Below are positions 8,519-17,131 of a stretch of DNA of 64,000 bases, piece after piece. How positions within the stretch are numbered: position 1 is the stretch's first letter; each line of letters begins with the position of its first letter. Origin of the DNA: Sulfurimonas sp. hsl 1-7 (lineage in GTDB: Bacteria; Campylobacterota; Campylobacteria; Campylobacterales; Sulfurimonadaceae); the NCBI RefSeq assembly GCF_030577135.1, contig NZ_JAUIRR010000003.1, positions 248,888 to 312,887 of the forward strand. Direction: 5' to 3'. Under the pieces are notes generated by a model. That model saw nothing but the letters and a program-made list of their open reading frames with translations, was not told where the DNA came from and did no database searches. The position numbers were made by a program, and so were the translations under genes.

Positions 8519-10864
8519 CTACTCTCTATCACACAAAATTTTATACGCACAATATTGACACGCTTTTGGATCTTCACACTCTTTGACTTCTATATCTTCT
8601 ACCTGTAGCAGGTCTTGTATATGCGACTGTAGCAGTGCTATCTTCTGCTCTAAAAACAGTTCCTCTACTACTTTACCCTCTTTGAGATCGTAAAAGGCAC
8701 ACTGTTTTACACGTCCGAGTTTTGTTGCTAAAAGGTAGTAGAACTCCAGTTGGAAATCCGTTGCTTCGGTGACGTTGTTTTTATTGTAAAGTGTGTAGAA
8801 ACCTGTTTTATAGTCAAGTACGCTTACACCCTCTTCGCTCTGATCAACCCTGTCAAGCACACCGCTAAGGATAAGCCCGTCATATTCAAGCTCAAGCGGC
8901 TCCTCCGTTTTAAACACATATTGACCCTGTTTAAAACGTTCTATCTCCACTTCGCAGAACTTTCCTAGTATCCTTTTTTGCAGTGCGATCTGATAACGGA
9001 TAAACTCGCTGTCTTCACACACATTATCAAGCTCTTTTTCAAGGTCACGTTGCAACTCTTGAACATCTAAATAATGATCTTTTTTTGTGTAGAGATTGCA
9101 TAAAGCACGGTGTACGTGCTCTCCGATCTCATACTCCTCAGGAATATCTTTTGGGATCTTATGATCTTGGAGTTTGAGAATATAGTTTAGGTAAAACTTC
9201 TTCTTACACGTTAGGTAAGTTTTGAGTTTTGTATTTGAGAGTTTTTGCCCATGAAAACTATATGGCACTACAAATGGTTTTGACTCTGTAAATGGTGCTG
9301 TACGTTTACTAAAAAGAAGCTGTGCATAACTATGTTCATCGTAAAGCTTATTCTCTTTTATCCCCAACTGCTTTAAAAAACGGCTCGGATTTGTATCGCT
9401 TGCACTCACATAAGAGATAGCAACCTCTTTGGAATTGATAAGAAGCATATTGTAGTAGTGTTTTTGAAGGTTTTCCCGATCAGACATTGTTGGCAGTGAT
9501 GCCTTTTCTCTGATGTTAGTGTTTAAGAACATATCTTTGTCACTCTTTTTCGGAACATTCCCCTCGTTAAAGTCAACTATTACTACAGCATCAAAGGCAA
9601 CACCGCGGCTCTCTAGAACACCCATAACCGTTATTTTACCACCACGTACATCATCTATGGTTGTTTTGGCCAGGCGCTGCATAAAAAGGTTCAGAATCGA
9701 CTTTGAACCCATGTTTTTCATAAAAGGGAGCACCTTTAAAAAAGTGTAAAGCTCTTTGTCGTAGATCTTCAGCTCCGTCTTATCTGTTATAAACTCACGC
9801 AGCTTATAAAAACACTCCTCTAAGAGTGTAAAGTTGTCACGTGCCCCGTACATCTCTATAATTACGTCTGAGAGCTCTTTGCCGAATCTTTTACTTCTAT
9901 GTATATTCTCTTGTGAATCTTGCTCTAACGCTTTTATATTTGCATCTAAGAGGGTATATATCTTTGAATTTCTAAAAGATGTTCCCATTGCAAAGTTAAA
10001 GTTAGATTTTCGATCAAAGCTTTTTAGCAGCTCAGCTTTAGATTCGTTCGGAAGTATCACAGCTATCTTCTCAGGTTCATACCCCTTTTGTATAAAGTCG
10101 TACACCTTTTTTTGAATAAATGCGACCTGCAAGATATCTTCACTAAAACTCTCGCAAGAGATAGCATCGATCTTCTCAATCTTTGTTTGTGAAAGTATCT
10201 CTTGTGTAGAAATATTTAAAAGATACTCATACCCTATCTCAAGTTCAAAGCCAAACTCTGCAAACTGCTCTTGCATTTTTGTATTAAACGGTGTGGCAAA
10301 AAACTTTATCTTGAGTTTCGAGATCGTAGCAACTTGTTGTAGAAGTGAGATCTCAAAATTTGTAAGATATCCATCGAGATATATCGTTATACTCTCTTTA
10401 TCTTTTACGTATGCAGTGTTAAACTTGTAAAGCTTCGGTAAAAAGATCTTGTCTAACACCTTCTGCTCATCACACAAAAGCTCATAACGTCTGTAGAGCT
10501 CTTCTAAGATGGTGATATGTTCCTCATACTCTGCATACAAGTCGGCATCACGCAGTTTTTTGATGTCATAAAGCTCGGCACTCAGCTCTTCAAAAAATTT
10601 AAATATATAGGAGCTGTTTTTCGTAAATGTGAAGAAGTTACGCTCTATTTGGAGTTTTGAGAACTCCTGAAAGTCAGAAGCCTGCAGAAGCAGTAATATA
10701 CGACTGTCATCATCGATATACTTATATCCTTGAACGATACACAACTTTGAGATAAATTCACTCATCGTTATATAGTCAGGAAGAAAAAGTGTTTGATTTT
10801 TGTTTTTGAGTTGCTCGTGCCTAATAGCACGAGAAGAGGAGAAAACTACGGTACTATTATCCAT
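8519..10864 (-). CDS. addB: AddB-type nuclease subunit with Fe-S cluster motif
   Basis: 781 residues. The N-terminal half is a helicase-like fold lacking a proper Walker A (it begins VVFSSSRAIRHEQL), as expected of AddB, which does not act as a motor. The C-terminal part has a PD-(D/E)XK nuclease (GVLDRVDQ then VSVLDYKTGF, about residue 684). A cysteine in YLTCKKKFYL (about 551) plus the terminal CQYCAYKILC form the four-cysteine staple that holds a 4Fe-4S cluster in AddB nucleases. The ATG lies 2 bp after the FixH stop, so this repair gene sits at the end of the cbb3 oxidase operon. Confidence 0.87.
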   Translation of the reverse strand: MDNSTVVFSSSRAIRHEQLKNKNQTLFLPDYITMSEFISKLCIVQGYKYIDDDSRILLLLQASDFQEFSKLQIERNFFTFTKNSSYIFKFFEELSAELYDIKKLRDADLYAEYEEHITILEELYRRYELLCDEQKVLDKIFLPKLYKFNTAYVKDKESITIYLDGYLTNFEISLLQQVATISKLKIKFFATPFNTKMQEQFAEFGFELEIGYEYLLNISTQEILSQTKIEKIDAISCESFSEDILQVAFIQKKVYDFIQKGYEPEKIAVILPNESKAELLKSFDRKSNFNFAMGTSFRNSKIYTLLDANIKALEQDSQENIHRSKRFGKELSDVIIEMYGARDNFTLLEECFYKLREFITDKTELKIYDKELYTFLKVLPFMKNMGSKSILNLFMQRLAKTTIDDVRGGKITVMGVLESRGVAFDAVVIVDFNEGNVPKKSDKDMFLNTNIREKASLPTMSDRENLQKHYYNMLLINSKEVAISYVSASDTNPSRFLKQLGIKENKLYDEHSYAQLLFSKRTAPFTESKPFVVPYSFHGQKLSNTKLKTYLTCKKKFYLNYILKLQDHKIPKDIPEEYEIGEHVHRALCNLYTKKDHYLDVQELQRDLEKELDNVCEDSEFIRYQIALQKRILGKFCEVEIERFKQGQYVFKTEEPLELEYDGLILSGVLDRVDQSEEGVSVLDYKTGFYTLYNKNNVTEATDFQLEFYYLLATKLGRVKQCAFYDLKEGKVVEELFLEQKIALLQSHIQDLLQVEDIEVKECEDPKACQYCAYKILCDRE

Positions 10865-10866
10865 AG

Positions 10867-11376
10867 TTAAAATTCAAATACCTCTTTTATGCGAGTATCT
10901 GCTTTTAAGTTGTAAAATCTATAATCATCTCCAACTTGCACACGAGCGATGATGTTCCACACACCAACTTTTGGAAATGTAGCACCTTCAAACGTATAAA
11001 TACCCTCTTGTACTGTGAAAGTCTCTAAAAGCTGATTAAACTTTTCAGTCTCCGGACGACTAATATCTATAATAATCTCTGCGTTATCTATTAGCTTTCC
11101 ACTTTTATCTGTAACTTTGTATTTTATCTGCGGTTTATCAACACCAATACTTTCAGTTACATATTCAATATTGTATTTTTTATCAAAATTGATCTGTGCA
11201 TTGATAAACTCGTTTGCTCTTGCATCAGCTTCTTGATATTTGCTCATATATGCATTGCTTTCTTGAATATCAGCCTTGCTTGTAACCATAATAGTTGCTA
11301 CACACATTCCGAAAACTAGTGTAATCGAGCCGCCAAGTATATATGGCCAGATTTTACCGCTACTTAGTTTCGCCAT
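10867..11376 (-). CDS. FixH-family cytochrome oxidase accessory protein
   Basis: 169 residues with one N-terminal membrane segment (about 12-32) and a periplasmic domain of beta-sandwich character. The segment VTDKSGKLIDNAEIIIDISRP and the ending VGVWNIIARVQVGDDYRFY match the FixH (CcoH-like) family, which is linked to maturation of cbb3-type oxidase. It overlaps the 3' end of the preceding TPM-domain gene by 17 bp and lies 2 bp before addB. A role in oxidase assembly or copper supply is inferred from family and position. Confidence 0.75.
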   Translation of the reverse strand: MAKLSSGKIWPYILGGSITLVFGMCVATIMVTSKADIQESNAYMSKYQEADARANEFINAQINFDKKYNIEYVTESIGVDKPQIKYKVTDKSGKLIDNAEIIIDISRPETEKFNQLLETFTVQEGIYTFEGATFPKVGVWNIIARVQVGDDYRFYNLKADTRIKEVFEF

Positions 11377-12070
11377 TTTTCAGCCTTCTTAATTCTATTT
11401 TTTTTCTAATATATAGAACTATACCATACAAAACAAAACCGTAGAAAAACACTTTTACCCAGAACAATGTCTCTTGGTTTGCATCACCAGGATCATTCTC
11501 GAGTGTAACCCCTTTAGAAGTTGCAACTTGATGTGCAACATCAAGGTAACCATTATACATTGATGCCGCATACTTTCCTACTATCTGTTCATCTTTAGCT
11601 TTTCCGGCTAAAAGAGGTAAAATAGTTCCACCGTAATCTTTACGTAGCTTGTTAAAGTGCTCCCAGCTATCTGCATATACTATAGCTATTAAAAAAGCCT
11701 GTACAGCAGAGGAAACAGGGCTAAGCACCTGATCTCTATGAAAATACTTATATAAAGTGTTATCATTTACTTGTATATCAACCTGTGCATCCATCTCTGA
11801 AAACACCAAAAGTATTGTAGGTTCTTTAAATGTAGCAAGAAGTTCTTGTTCATACTTATACATATCTTGCTTATTCGGTAATTCTTTTAACATTACAAGT
11901 TTAAGTGCAATACCTGTTTTTGTGTAGAGTTCAGATCCTAGCAGTTCTATATCTTTTGTAAACGGTTCACGATGAACTATCTCATCTTTATATAAATATT
12001 CTGCAAAAAGTTGTGATTGAAATAAAATTGTGAGGACGAGGGCAAAAAGCCCTCTTGCTAAAATTCTCAA
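11360..12070 (-). CDS. TPM-domain membrane protein of the cbb3 cluster
   Basis: 236 residues: signal peptide (about 1-23, ending QLFAEY), a periplasmic TPM-like domain (LGSELYTKTGIALKLVML, then PTILLVFSEMDAQVDIQV) and one C-terminal membrane helix (about 207-225) with a basic tail. The start is TTG at 12070: an in-frame TAG lies just upstream, AGGA overlaps the preceding peptide's stop, and only this start retains the signal peptide. TPM domains occur in proteins for membrane-complex repair such as Psb32. A role in oxidase assembly or quality control is inferred from position. Confidence 0.65.
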   Translation of the reverse strand: MRILARGLFALVLTILFQSQLFAEYLYKDEIVHREPFTKDIELLGSELYTKTGIALKLVMLKELPNKQDMYKYEQELLATFKEPTILLVFSEMDAQVDIQVNDNTLYKYFHRDQVLSPVSSAVQAFLIAIVYADSWEHFNKLRKDYGGTILPLLAGKAKDEQIVGKYAASMYNGYLDVAHQVATSKGVTLENDPGDANQETLFWVKVFFYGFVLYGIVLYIRKKIELRRLKNGETK

Positions 12071-12079
12071 AGAATCTTC

Positions 12080-12169
12080 CTAGCCAATATATAAATGGTT
12101 AGGAGTTACAACAGCATAAAGTGTATAAGCAGCCATAATTACAAGGCTCCATGAAATTACTTTTTCCAT
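12080..12169 (-). CDS. 29-aa membrane peptide of the cbb3 cluster
   Basis: A 30-codon minus-strand ORF (29 residues) starting MEKVISWSLVIMAAYTLYAV and ending TPNHLYIG. Residues 4-22 form a single membrane helix. AAAGGGG lies 5 nt before the ATG, in the 15-bp gap after the DUF4006 stop, and the next gene begins 9 bp beyond the stop, so the ORF fills its slot in the operon exactly. I do not recognise the family. Size and place suggest a small cbb3 oxidase subunit or assembly factor, analogous to CcoQ or CcoS. Confidence 0.7.
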   Translation of the reverse strand: MEKVISWSLVIMAAYTLYAVVTPNHLYIG

Positions 12170-12184
12170 TTTCTACCCCTTTTC

Positions 12185-12424
12185 CTATTTTACTGGAACT
12201 GATACGACATGGTCTTCAGCTTTTGATGTAGTGTGACCTTCACCAAAACCTATACCAGAACCGATCTCAGTTTCATTTTGAATTTTGTAAAAGTTGTTAG
12301 AGTTTGCGTTTTGAACACTAATAGCATTTACCGTTAAAAACACTAAAATGCTAAGAAGTAGTACAGTTGCAATCAACATACCTGTTACACCGTCAAGAGC
12401 GAAAACACTTCTATTCTCATTCAT
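12185..12424 (-). CDS. DUF4006 family membrane protein
   Basis: 79 residues with one membrane helix (about 14-34) and a polar C-terminus. This matches DUF4006, a short family found beside ccoP in Campylobacterota. The ATG is 1 bp from the ccoP stop and the gene is followed by the 29-aa peptide ORF. It is probably an accessory of the cbb3 oxidase; no biochemical role is known to me. Confidence 0.75.
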   Translation of the reverse strand: MNENRSVFALDGVTGMLIATVLLLSILVFLTVNAISVQNANSNNFYKIQNETEIGSGIGFGEGHTTSKAEDHVVSVPVK

Positions 12425-12425
12425 G

Positions 12426-13373
12426 TTATTCTCCTTCTAAATCATCAGTATCAGGTAATCCTGCACTAATGTAAGCAGCTGCAGCTTCTCTTTGTTTGTC
12501 ATTTAATCTAGCAAATGATGGCATAGCACCGATAGCACCTTTTTTACCATGAGCTAAAACATTAACAACTAAAGCAGAATCAAATACAGCGATGTTTGGT
12601 CCCATATATTCAACACCTTTACCATCAGCACCGTGACACATTGCACAAGTACCAGCAAAAACGTCAGCACCTTCACCTTGCATACCGTTAGCTACATATT
12701 TTGAAACAGCTTCAATCTCTGCATCTGTAATGTTTGCATTAGTGTTAGCGTTAAATAAACCATCTCTGTTAGGCATCATAGAACCTTCACCAAGTAATCC
12801 AAATGCAGAACCGTTTTCGATTACATGCTTAACATTCTCAGCTGTGATTCTTTCGTGTAGGTTAGCAGCTTTACCGTCTAAACCTTTACCGTCTGCACCG
12901 TGACAAACTTTACACTCTGCAATAAATACAGATTCACCCATTTTGATAAGTTCATTCCCTTTAATATCTGCATATTTCTTTTCAAACTTATCTTGATGTA
13001 CTTTTACATCTTCATTGTACTCACCGATTTGAGAGTATGCATTTACTGGATAACCAGCTACAAAATACCACATACCCCAAATGATAGTTCCCATGAACAT
13101 AATAGCCCAACCCATTGGAACTGGGTTCTTATATTCACCGATATCATCCCAAGACTCTTCTGCTAGCTCACCTGTAGCAGTATCAGTTTGCATTTGGCGA
13201 ACATACTTAATAACAACAAATACTGTGATTATTACAAGTGCAACTGCACCAGCAGCAGCAAGCATGTTGACGATATCATCATTTAGTCCACCCTTAGAAC
13301 CACCAACAGATAGGTATGTTAGTAATAACATAAGAGCAGCAAAGATAATTCCCCCAAGCGTTAGCTTATTCAT
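12426..13373 (-). CDS. ccoP: cbb3-type cytochrome c oxidase subunit III (diheme)
   Basis: 315 residues. It carries electrons from the cytochrome c pool to CcoO and CcoN. Three hydrophobic segments lie at about 5-23, 36-57 and 90-107. Two c-type heme sites follow in the periplasmic part, CKVCH (about residue 154) and CAMCH (about 242), each followed by GADGKG, with likely axial methionines in GSMMPNRDG and IGAMPSF. Start is ATG with AGGAGAG upstream. It follows ccoQ in the standard order. Confidence 0.95.
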   Translation of the reverse strand: MNKLTLGGIIFAALMLLLTYLSVGGSKGGLNDDIVNMLAAAGAVALVIITVFVVIKYVRQMQTDTATGELAEESWDDIGEYKNPVPMGWAIMFMGTIIWGMWYFVAGYPVNAYSQIGEYNEDVKVHQDKFEKKYADIKGNELIKMGESVFIAECKVCHGADGKGLDGKAANLHERITAENVKHVIENGSAFGLLGEGSMMPNRDGLFNANTNANITDAEIEAVSKYVANGMQGEGADVFAGTCAMCHGADGKGVEYMGPNIAVFDSALVVNVLAHGKKGAIGAMPSFARLNDKQREAAAAYISAGLPDTDDLEGE

Positions 13374-13382
13374 ATATCTCTC

Positions 13383-13586
13383 CTATTTATCTTTTTTGTC
13401 AGATACAGATTTCACCGGAGTGTCATCTATATCATCATTAAGTGCCATATTGCCATACTCTTCATAGTCAACACCTGACTCATCTTTTTTGTTTTTATAC
13501 AAATGGTATATATATGCATATAAACCTACCGTTAAAAATACTGTCAAGAAGAAGTAAGCATACCCCTGAAGTGTATCAATATCCAC
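13383..13586 (-). CDS. ccoQ: cbb3-type cytochrome oxidase subunit CcoQ
   Basis: 67 residues: one membrane helix (about 8-27) followed by an acidic and lysine-rich cytoplasmic tail. CcoQ stabilises the oxidase core. The start is GTG at 13586 with AAAGGG upstream. The spacing to ccoO (10 bp) and ccoP (9 bp) fits an operon. Confidence 0.85.
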   Translation of the reverse strand: MDIDTLQGYAYFFLTVFLTVGLYAYIYHLYKNKKDESGVDYEEYGNMALNDDIDDTPVKSVSDKKDK

Positions 13587-13596
13587 ACTAAACCCT

Positions 13597-14286
13597 TTAT
13601 TTTAAACTATTTAAATATGCAATTAATGCAACGATCTCTGGAATTTCACCAGCTGCTACAGCTGCTTTAACTTTTGGATCTTTCATATCAGCTGCAATAA
13701 CTTTTGCTTCTTCTAAAGCCATCGCTTTTGCATCTGCTAAATCTTTCCCCATTTTAACAGTTACAGAACCGTCTTTAGTTGGAACTGCTTTGTTATAAGG
13801 AACAGAGAAAACTTTAGATACAGTAAGTTGTTCTGCATATGCAGTATCTATATCAGCTTTGTTTTCAAACATCCAAGGATAAGCCGGCATAATTGACTTA
13901 GGAACAACCTCTTCAGGGTTTTTCATATGGTGTTCATGCCAGTCAGTAGTTCTATAGTTACCAACACGCATTAAATCCGGACCAGTTCTTTTAGAACCCC
14001 AAAGGAATGGTCTGTCGTATGCATACTCACCACTTAAAGAGTAGTGACCGTAACGGTCAGTTTCAGCTTTAAAAGGACGAATAAGTTGTGAGTGACAAGC
14101 ATTACAACTATTCTTGATATACACGTGGCGTCCAGCTAATTCAAGAGTAGAATATGGAGCTGTACCAACTACAGGACGAGAAGCTTGTGCAAAGTTTGGA
14201 ACGATTTCGATTAAACCTGCAAAAGCGATTACAACAAATACACCTACCGCGAATAAGAACGGGTGTTTTTCTAACCAATGAAACAT
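13597..14286 (-). CDS. ccoO: cbb3-type cytochrome c oxidase subunit II (monoheme)
   Basis: 229 residues with one N-terminal membrane anchor (about 9-28) and one c-type heme site, CNACHSQLIRPF (about residue 60). Downstream GPDLMRVGNY and the methionine in SIMPAYPWMF match the CcoO fold and axial ligand. It accepts electrons from CcoP and passes them to CcoN. It lies 18 bp after ccoN in the standard order. Confidence 0.96.
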   Translation of the reverse strand: MFHWLEKHPFLFAVGVFVVIAFAGLIEIVPNFAQASRPVVGTAPYSTLELAGRHVYIKNSCNACHSQLIRPFKAETDRYGHYSLSGEYAYDRPFLWGSKRTGPDLMRVGNYRTTDWHEHHMKNPEEVVPKSIMPAYPWMFENKADIDTAYAEQLTVSKVFSVPYNKAVPTKDGSVTVKMGKDLADAKAMALEEAKVIAADMKDPKVKAAVAAGEIPEIVALIAYLNSLK

Positions 14287-14304
14287 AATATAATCCTCCC
14301 TCTC

Positions 14305-15783
14305 TTAAGCGCCCATAGGCGAAGCGTTTTTAAGCTCAGTCTCTTCAACTGGACGAGCAGACATAGTTTTGTAGATGTTATAAGCAAACATTACGAAACC
14401 TACTAAGTATAATAAACCACCAACACCACGAATAGTGTAGTATGGATGTAAAACAGTTACCGTATCAATAAACGAGTAAGCTAAGTTACCAAATTGATCG
14501 TGAGCACGCCACATCATACCTTGAGTGATACCTGCAATCCACATAGAAGTGAAGTATAAAACAACACCTAAAGTTTGGATCCAGAATTGTGCAGCCATTA
14601 ATTTTTTAGAATAGATTTCACGTTTAAATACACGTGGAGCCATATGATATAGCGCAGCCATAATCATAAATCCAACCCATCCAAGAACACCATCATGAAC
14701 GTGACCAACGATCCAGTCAGTGAAGTGTGCAATAGCATTAACAGATTTAATCGCTTGAATCGGACCTTCTAAAGTTGAGAACATATAGAATGTAGAACCA
14801 AGAACCATAAACTTAATTAGTGGAGACGCTGCAACTTGTTGCCACTCACCCTTCATTGTAAGAAGCATATTGATAGCAGAACCCCAAGATGGAAGAATTA
14901 GGATTACAGAGAAAATTGAACCCATAGTTTGCATCCAGTCTGGAACAGTTGAATATAATAAGTGGTGACCACCAGCCCATAAATATACGAACATTAAACC
15001 CCAGAAAGAAAGTAAAGAAAGTTTATAAGAATAAACCGCTTGACCAGATTCTTTTGGTAAGAAGTAGTAAATCATAGCAACGATAGGCACTGTGAAACCG
15101 AATGCAACCGCATTGTGACCATACCACCATTGTACTAACGCATCATTTGTACCAGCATACATAGATACTGAGTGATACCATGCACCGATTCCGTTAGATA
15201 CGAAATAAGTTGGAACTTCCATGTTATTAAATAGATAAAGCATAGCTATACCTAAGAAAGTAGCAATGTAGTACCAGATAGAGATATATAAACTCTTCTC
15301 ACGACGGATACCGATAAGACCGAAAATACTCATACCAAAAAGTACCCATACAACAACAACAGCGATATCAATCGGCCATTCGAATTCTGCATACTCTTTA
15401 GAAGTTGTTACACCAGCGAATAGTGATACAACAACAGCAACAACTACTAATAGGTATAACACGAAGTGAAGTTTACCAATAGCCATTAAGAATTTAGATT
15501 CTCCCATTGATACTTTAAGTACACGTTGACCAACATAATACCAAGTAGCAAAAATACCACTTAATGTAAAACCAAAAATAACTGCATCAGTGTGCAGTGG
15601 ACGAAGACGACTAAAGTTAGTGTATTCAGCTAAACCACTTCCTAAAATAGTATTAATACTAGGAAATGCAAGTTCAAATGCTAAAATTACACCGATGAGC
15701 ATCCCTACAAATCCTAAAAGAACTGTAGTAAGCATAAACATCTTTGCAACCGTGTAGTCGTACTCTAATGGACGATTCTCCAT
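14305..15783 (-). CDS. ccoN: cbb3-type cytochrome c oxidase catalytic subunit I
   Basis: 492 residues, about 12 membrane helices. This is the heme-copper core that reduces oxygen with high affinity and pumps protons. Visible ligands: heme b histidine in RPLHTDAVIFGF, CuB histidine in WWYGHNAVAF, the His-His pair in WAGGHHLLYSTVPDW, and HVHD in DWIVGHVHDGVLGW for the remaining heme and high-spin heme ligands. AGGAGG lies 6 nt before the ATG. It heads a run of ten genes reaching addA, and points to microaerobic respiration. Confidence 0.97.
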   Translation of the reverse strand: MENRPLEYDYTVAKMFMLTTVLLGFVGMLIGVILAFELAFPSINTILGSGLAEYTNFSRLRPLHTDAVIFGFTLSGIFATWYYVGQRVLKVSMGESKFLMAIGKLHFVLYLLVVVAVVVSLFAGVTTSKEYAEFEWPIDIAVVVVWVLFGMSIFGLIGIRREKSLYISIWYYIATFLGIAMLYLFNNMEVPTYFVSNGIGAWYHSVSMYAGTNDALVQWWYGHNAVAFGFTVPIVAMIYYFLPKESGQAVYSYKLSLLSFWGLMFVYLWAGGHHLLYSTVPDWMQTMGSIFSVILILPSWGSAINMLLTMKGEWQQVAASPLIKFMVLGSTFYMFSTLEGPIQAIKSVNAIAHFTDWIVGHVHDGVLGWVGFMIMAALYHMAPRVFKREIYSKKLMAAQFWIQTLGVVLYFTSMWIAGITQGMMWRAHDQFGNLAYSFIDTVTVLHPYYTIRGVGGLLYLVGFVMFAYNIYKTMSARPVEETELKNASPMGA

Positions 15784-15808
15784 ATATAGCCTCCTTAAGA
15801 TTCAAAGC

Positions 15809-15835
15809 AATTAAGCTTAATTTTAAAAAATTAAG
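15809..15835 (-). promoter_or_regulatory. Overlapping palindromes in the ccoN leader
   Basis: A perfect 14-bp palindrome (AATTAAGCTTAATT, 15809-15822) shares sequence with a second inverted repeat (CTTAATTTT, 2 nt, AAAATTAAG, 15816-15835). They lie 26-52 nt before the ccoN ATG and could be an operator or mutually exclusive leader hairpins. No FNR consensus is clear. Confidence 0.35.
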
Positions 15836-15968
15836 CCAATTAACACCTGTATATTAACAATACAAATGTTTAAATTATCTTAAACTTAACATTTTTGTAA
15901 CAATTTATTAACTTTTTGTTTACTTTAGAAATTTTAGAAATGGTTAAGGTATAATTAATCTTTTGGGG

Positions 15969-15999
15969 AAAGATAAGTTTTTTTAATAAACTTATCTTT
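15969..15999 (-). terminator. Inverted repeat over the carA stop codon
   Basis: Perfect 12-bp stem (AAAGATAAGTTT / AAACTTATCTTT) with a 7-nt loop. The carA TAA lies inside the stem. There is no strong T-tract after it on either strand, so the terminator call is tentative. Confidence 0.5.
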
Positions 16000-17128
16000 T
16001 AATGAGTGAAAGGAATTCAGAGAAGATGTATCTGCTCTCTTTTGGACCAGGACTTGATTCCGGGTGGTGCTGTACTGAAAAGATTGGTTCATCTTTATAT
16101 TTTAGCCCCTCGATTGTTCCATCAAAAAGGTTTGTATGTGTAACTTCTGCAATCTCTGTAATGTTATCCGGAACATTATAGTTATGGTTCTGTGCAGTAA
16201 TCTCAACAAAACCAGTTTTTTCATTTTTTACAGGATGGTTACCACCGTGGTGACCGAACTTTAATTTAAATGTATCGTATCCATGTGAAATAGAAAGAAG
16301 TTGATGTCCTAAACAGATACCGAACATTGGTACTTTAGCAGCGATCAGTTTTTTGATCTGCTCTTGCTCTTTTTTAAGTACTAACGGATCACCAGGACCG
16401 TTTGATAAAAATACACCGTCAATAAGCTTAGAGTTGTATTTTTCAATTAGGTCTTCTGCAATAAAGTCATTTGGAATAACTTCAACACCAATCCCTGCTG
16501 AAACAATCTCGTTTAAGATATTTCTTTTTACACCGAAATCGATTACTGCAATCTTTGCTTGTTGCTCTGGAGCATCATCATATTTGAACTCTCTTGCAGC
16601 ATAAGTACTTGTAGTGTGTTGATATGCTTCTTTTGTACTTACTTGTTCAATGTAGTTCACATCTTCGATACGAGGAGAGTTTGCTAGAACTTTTTTTAAC
16701 TCATCTTTATCGCTGATCTCAGTCGATGCAATCATCATCATAGCACCTTCAGCTCTTAACATCTTAGTTAAAAATCTTGTATCGATATCGCAGATTCCCA
16801 TAACATTGTGTTTTTCTAAGAAGTTAGACAGAGAGTCCTCAGCACGAAAGTTAGAGTATCTTGGCTGATACTTACGTACGATCATCCCTTTTGAATGTGC
16901 TTTTAAACTTTCCATATCTTGATCGTTTACACCAACGTTTCCGATCTCAGGCATTGTAAATGTTACAAATTGACCTGCATATGACGGATCAGACATAATC
17001 TCTTGATATCCAGTCATTGAAGTGTTGAATACTATTTCACCAACTTCTGTTTTTGAAGCACCGAAACTCTTCGCTTCAAGGTATGTTCCATTCTCAAGAT
17101 AGATATATACTTTTTTTAATTCTGCCAT
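15992..17128 (-). CDS. carA: Carbamoyl-phosphate synthase small subunit
   Basis: 378 residues. Glutaminase subunit: it releases ammonia from glutamine and channels it to CarB for carbamoyl phosphate, feeding arginine and pyrimidine synthesis. The N-terminal domain begins YIYLENGTYLEAKSFGA. The class I amidotransferase domain has the nucleophile in MFGICLGHQLLS, the KFGHHGGNHPV segment, and the His-Glu part of the triad in FSVQHHPESSPGP. carB is not in the window. It follows the DUF507 gene by 3 bp. Confidence 0.97.
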   Translation of the reverse strand: MAELKKVYIYLENGTYLEAKSFGASKTEVGEIVFNTSMTGYQEIMSDPSYAGQFVTFTMPEIGNVGVNDQDMESLKAHSKGMIVRKYQPRYSNFRAEDSLSNFLEKHNVMGICDIDTRFLTKMLRAEGAMMMIASTEISDKDELKKVLANSPRIEDVNYIEQVSTKEAYQHTTSTYAAREFKYDDAPEQQAKIAVIDFGVKRNILNEIVSAGIGVEVIPNDFIAEDLIEKYNSKLIDGVFLSNGPGDPLVLKKEQEQIKKLIAAKVPMFGICLGHQLLSISHGYDTFKLKFGHHGGNHPVKNEKTGFVEITAQNHNYNVPDNITEIAEVTHTNLFDGTIEGLKYKDEPIFSVQHHPESSPGPKESRYIFSEFLSLIKR

Positions 17129-17131
17129 TTT

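Noticed and set aside
10200-10864. AddB N-terminal region as an active helicase
   Set aside because: No Walker A motif is present; AddB family members often lack motor activity.
15950-15999. Plus-strand TATAAT followed by a 12-bp hairpin, a possible small RNA gene
   Set aside because: The transcript would be only about 40 nt and the hairpin overlaps the carA stop, so it is better read as the carA end structure.
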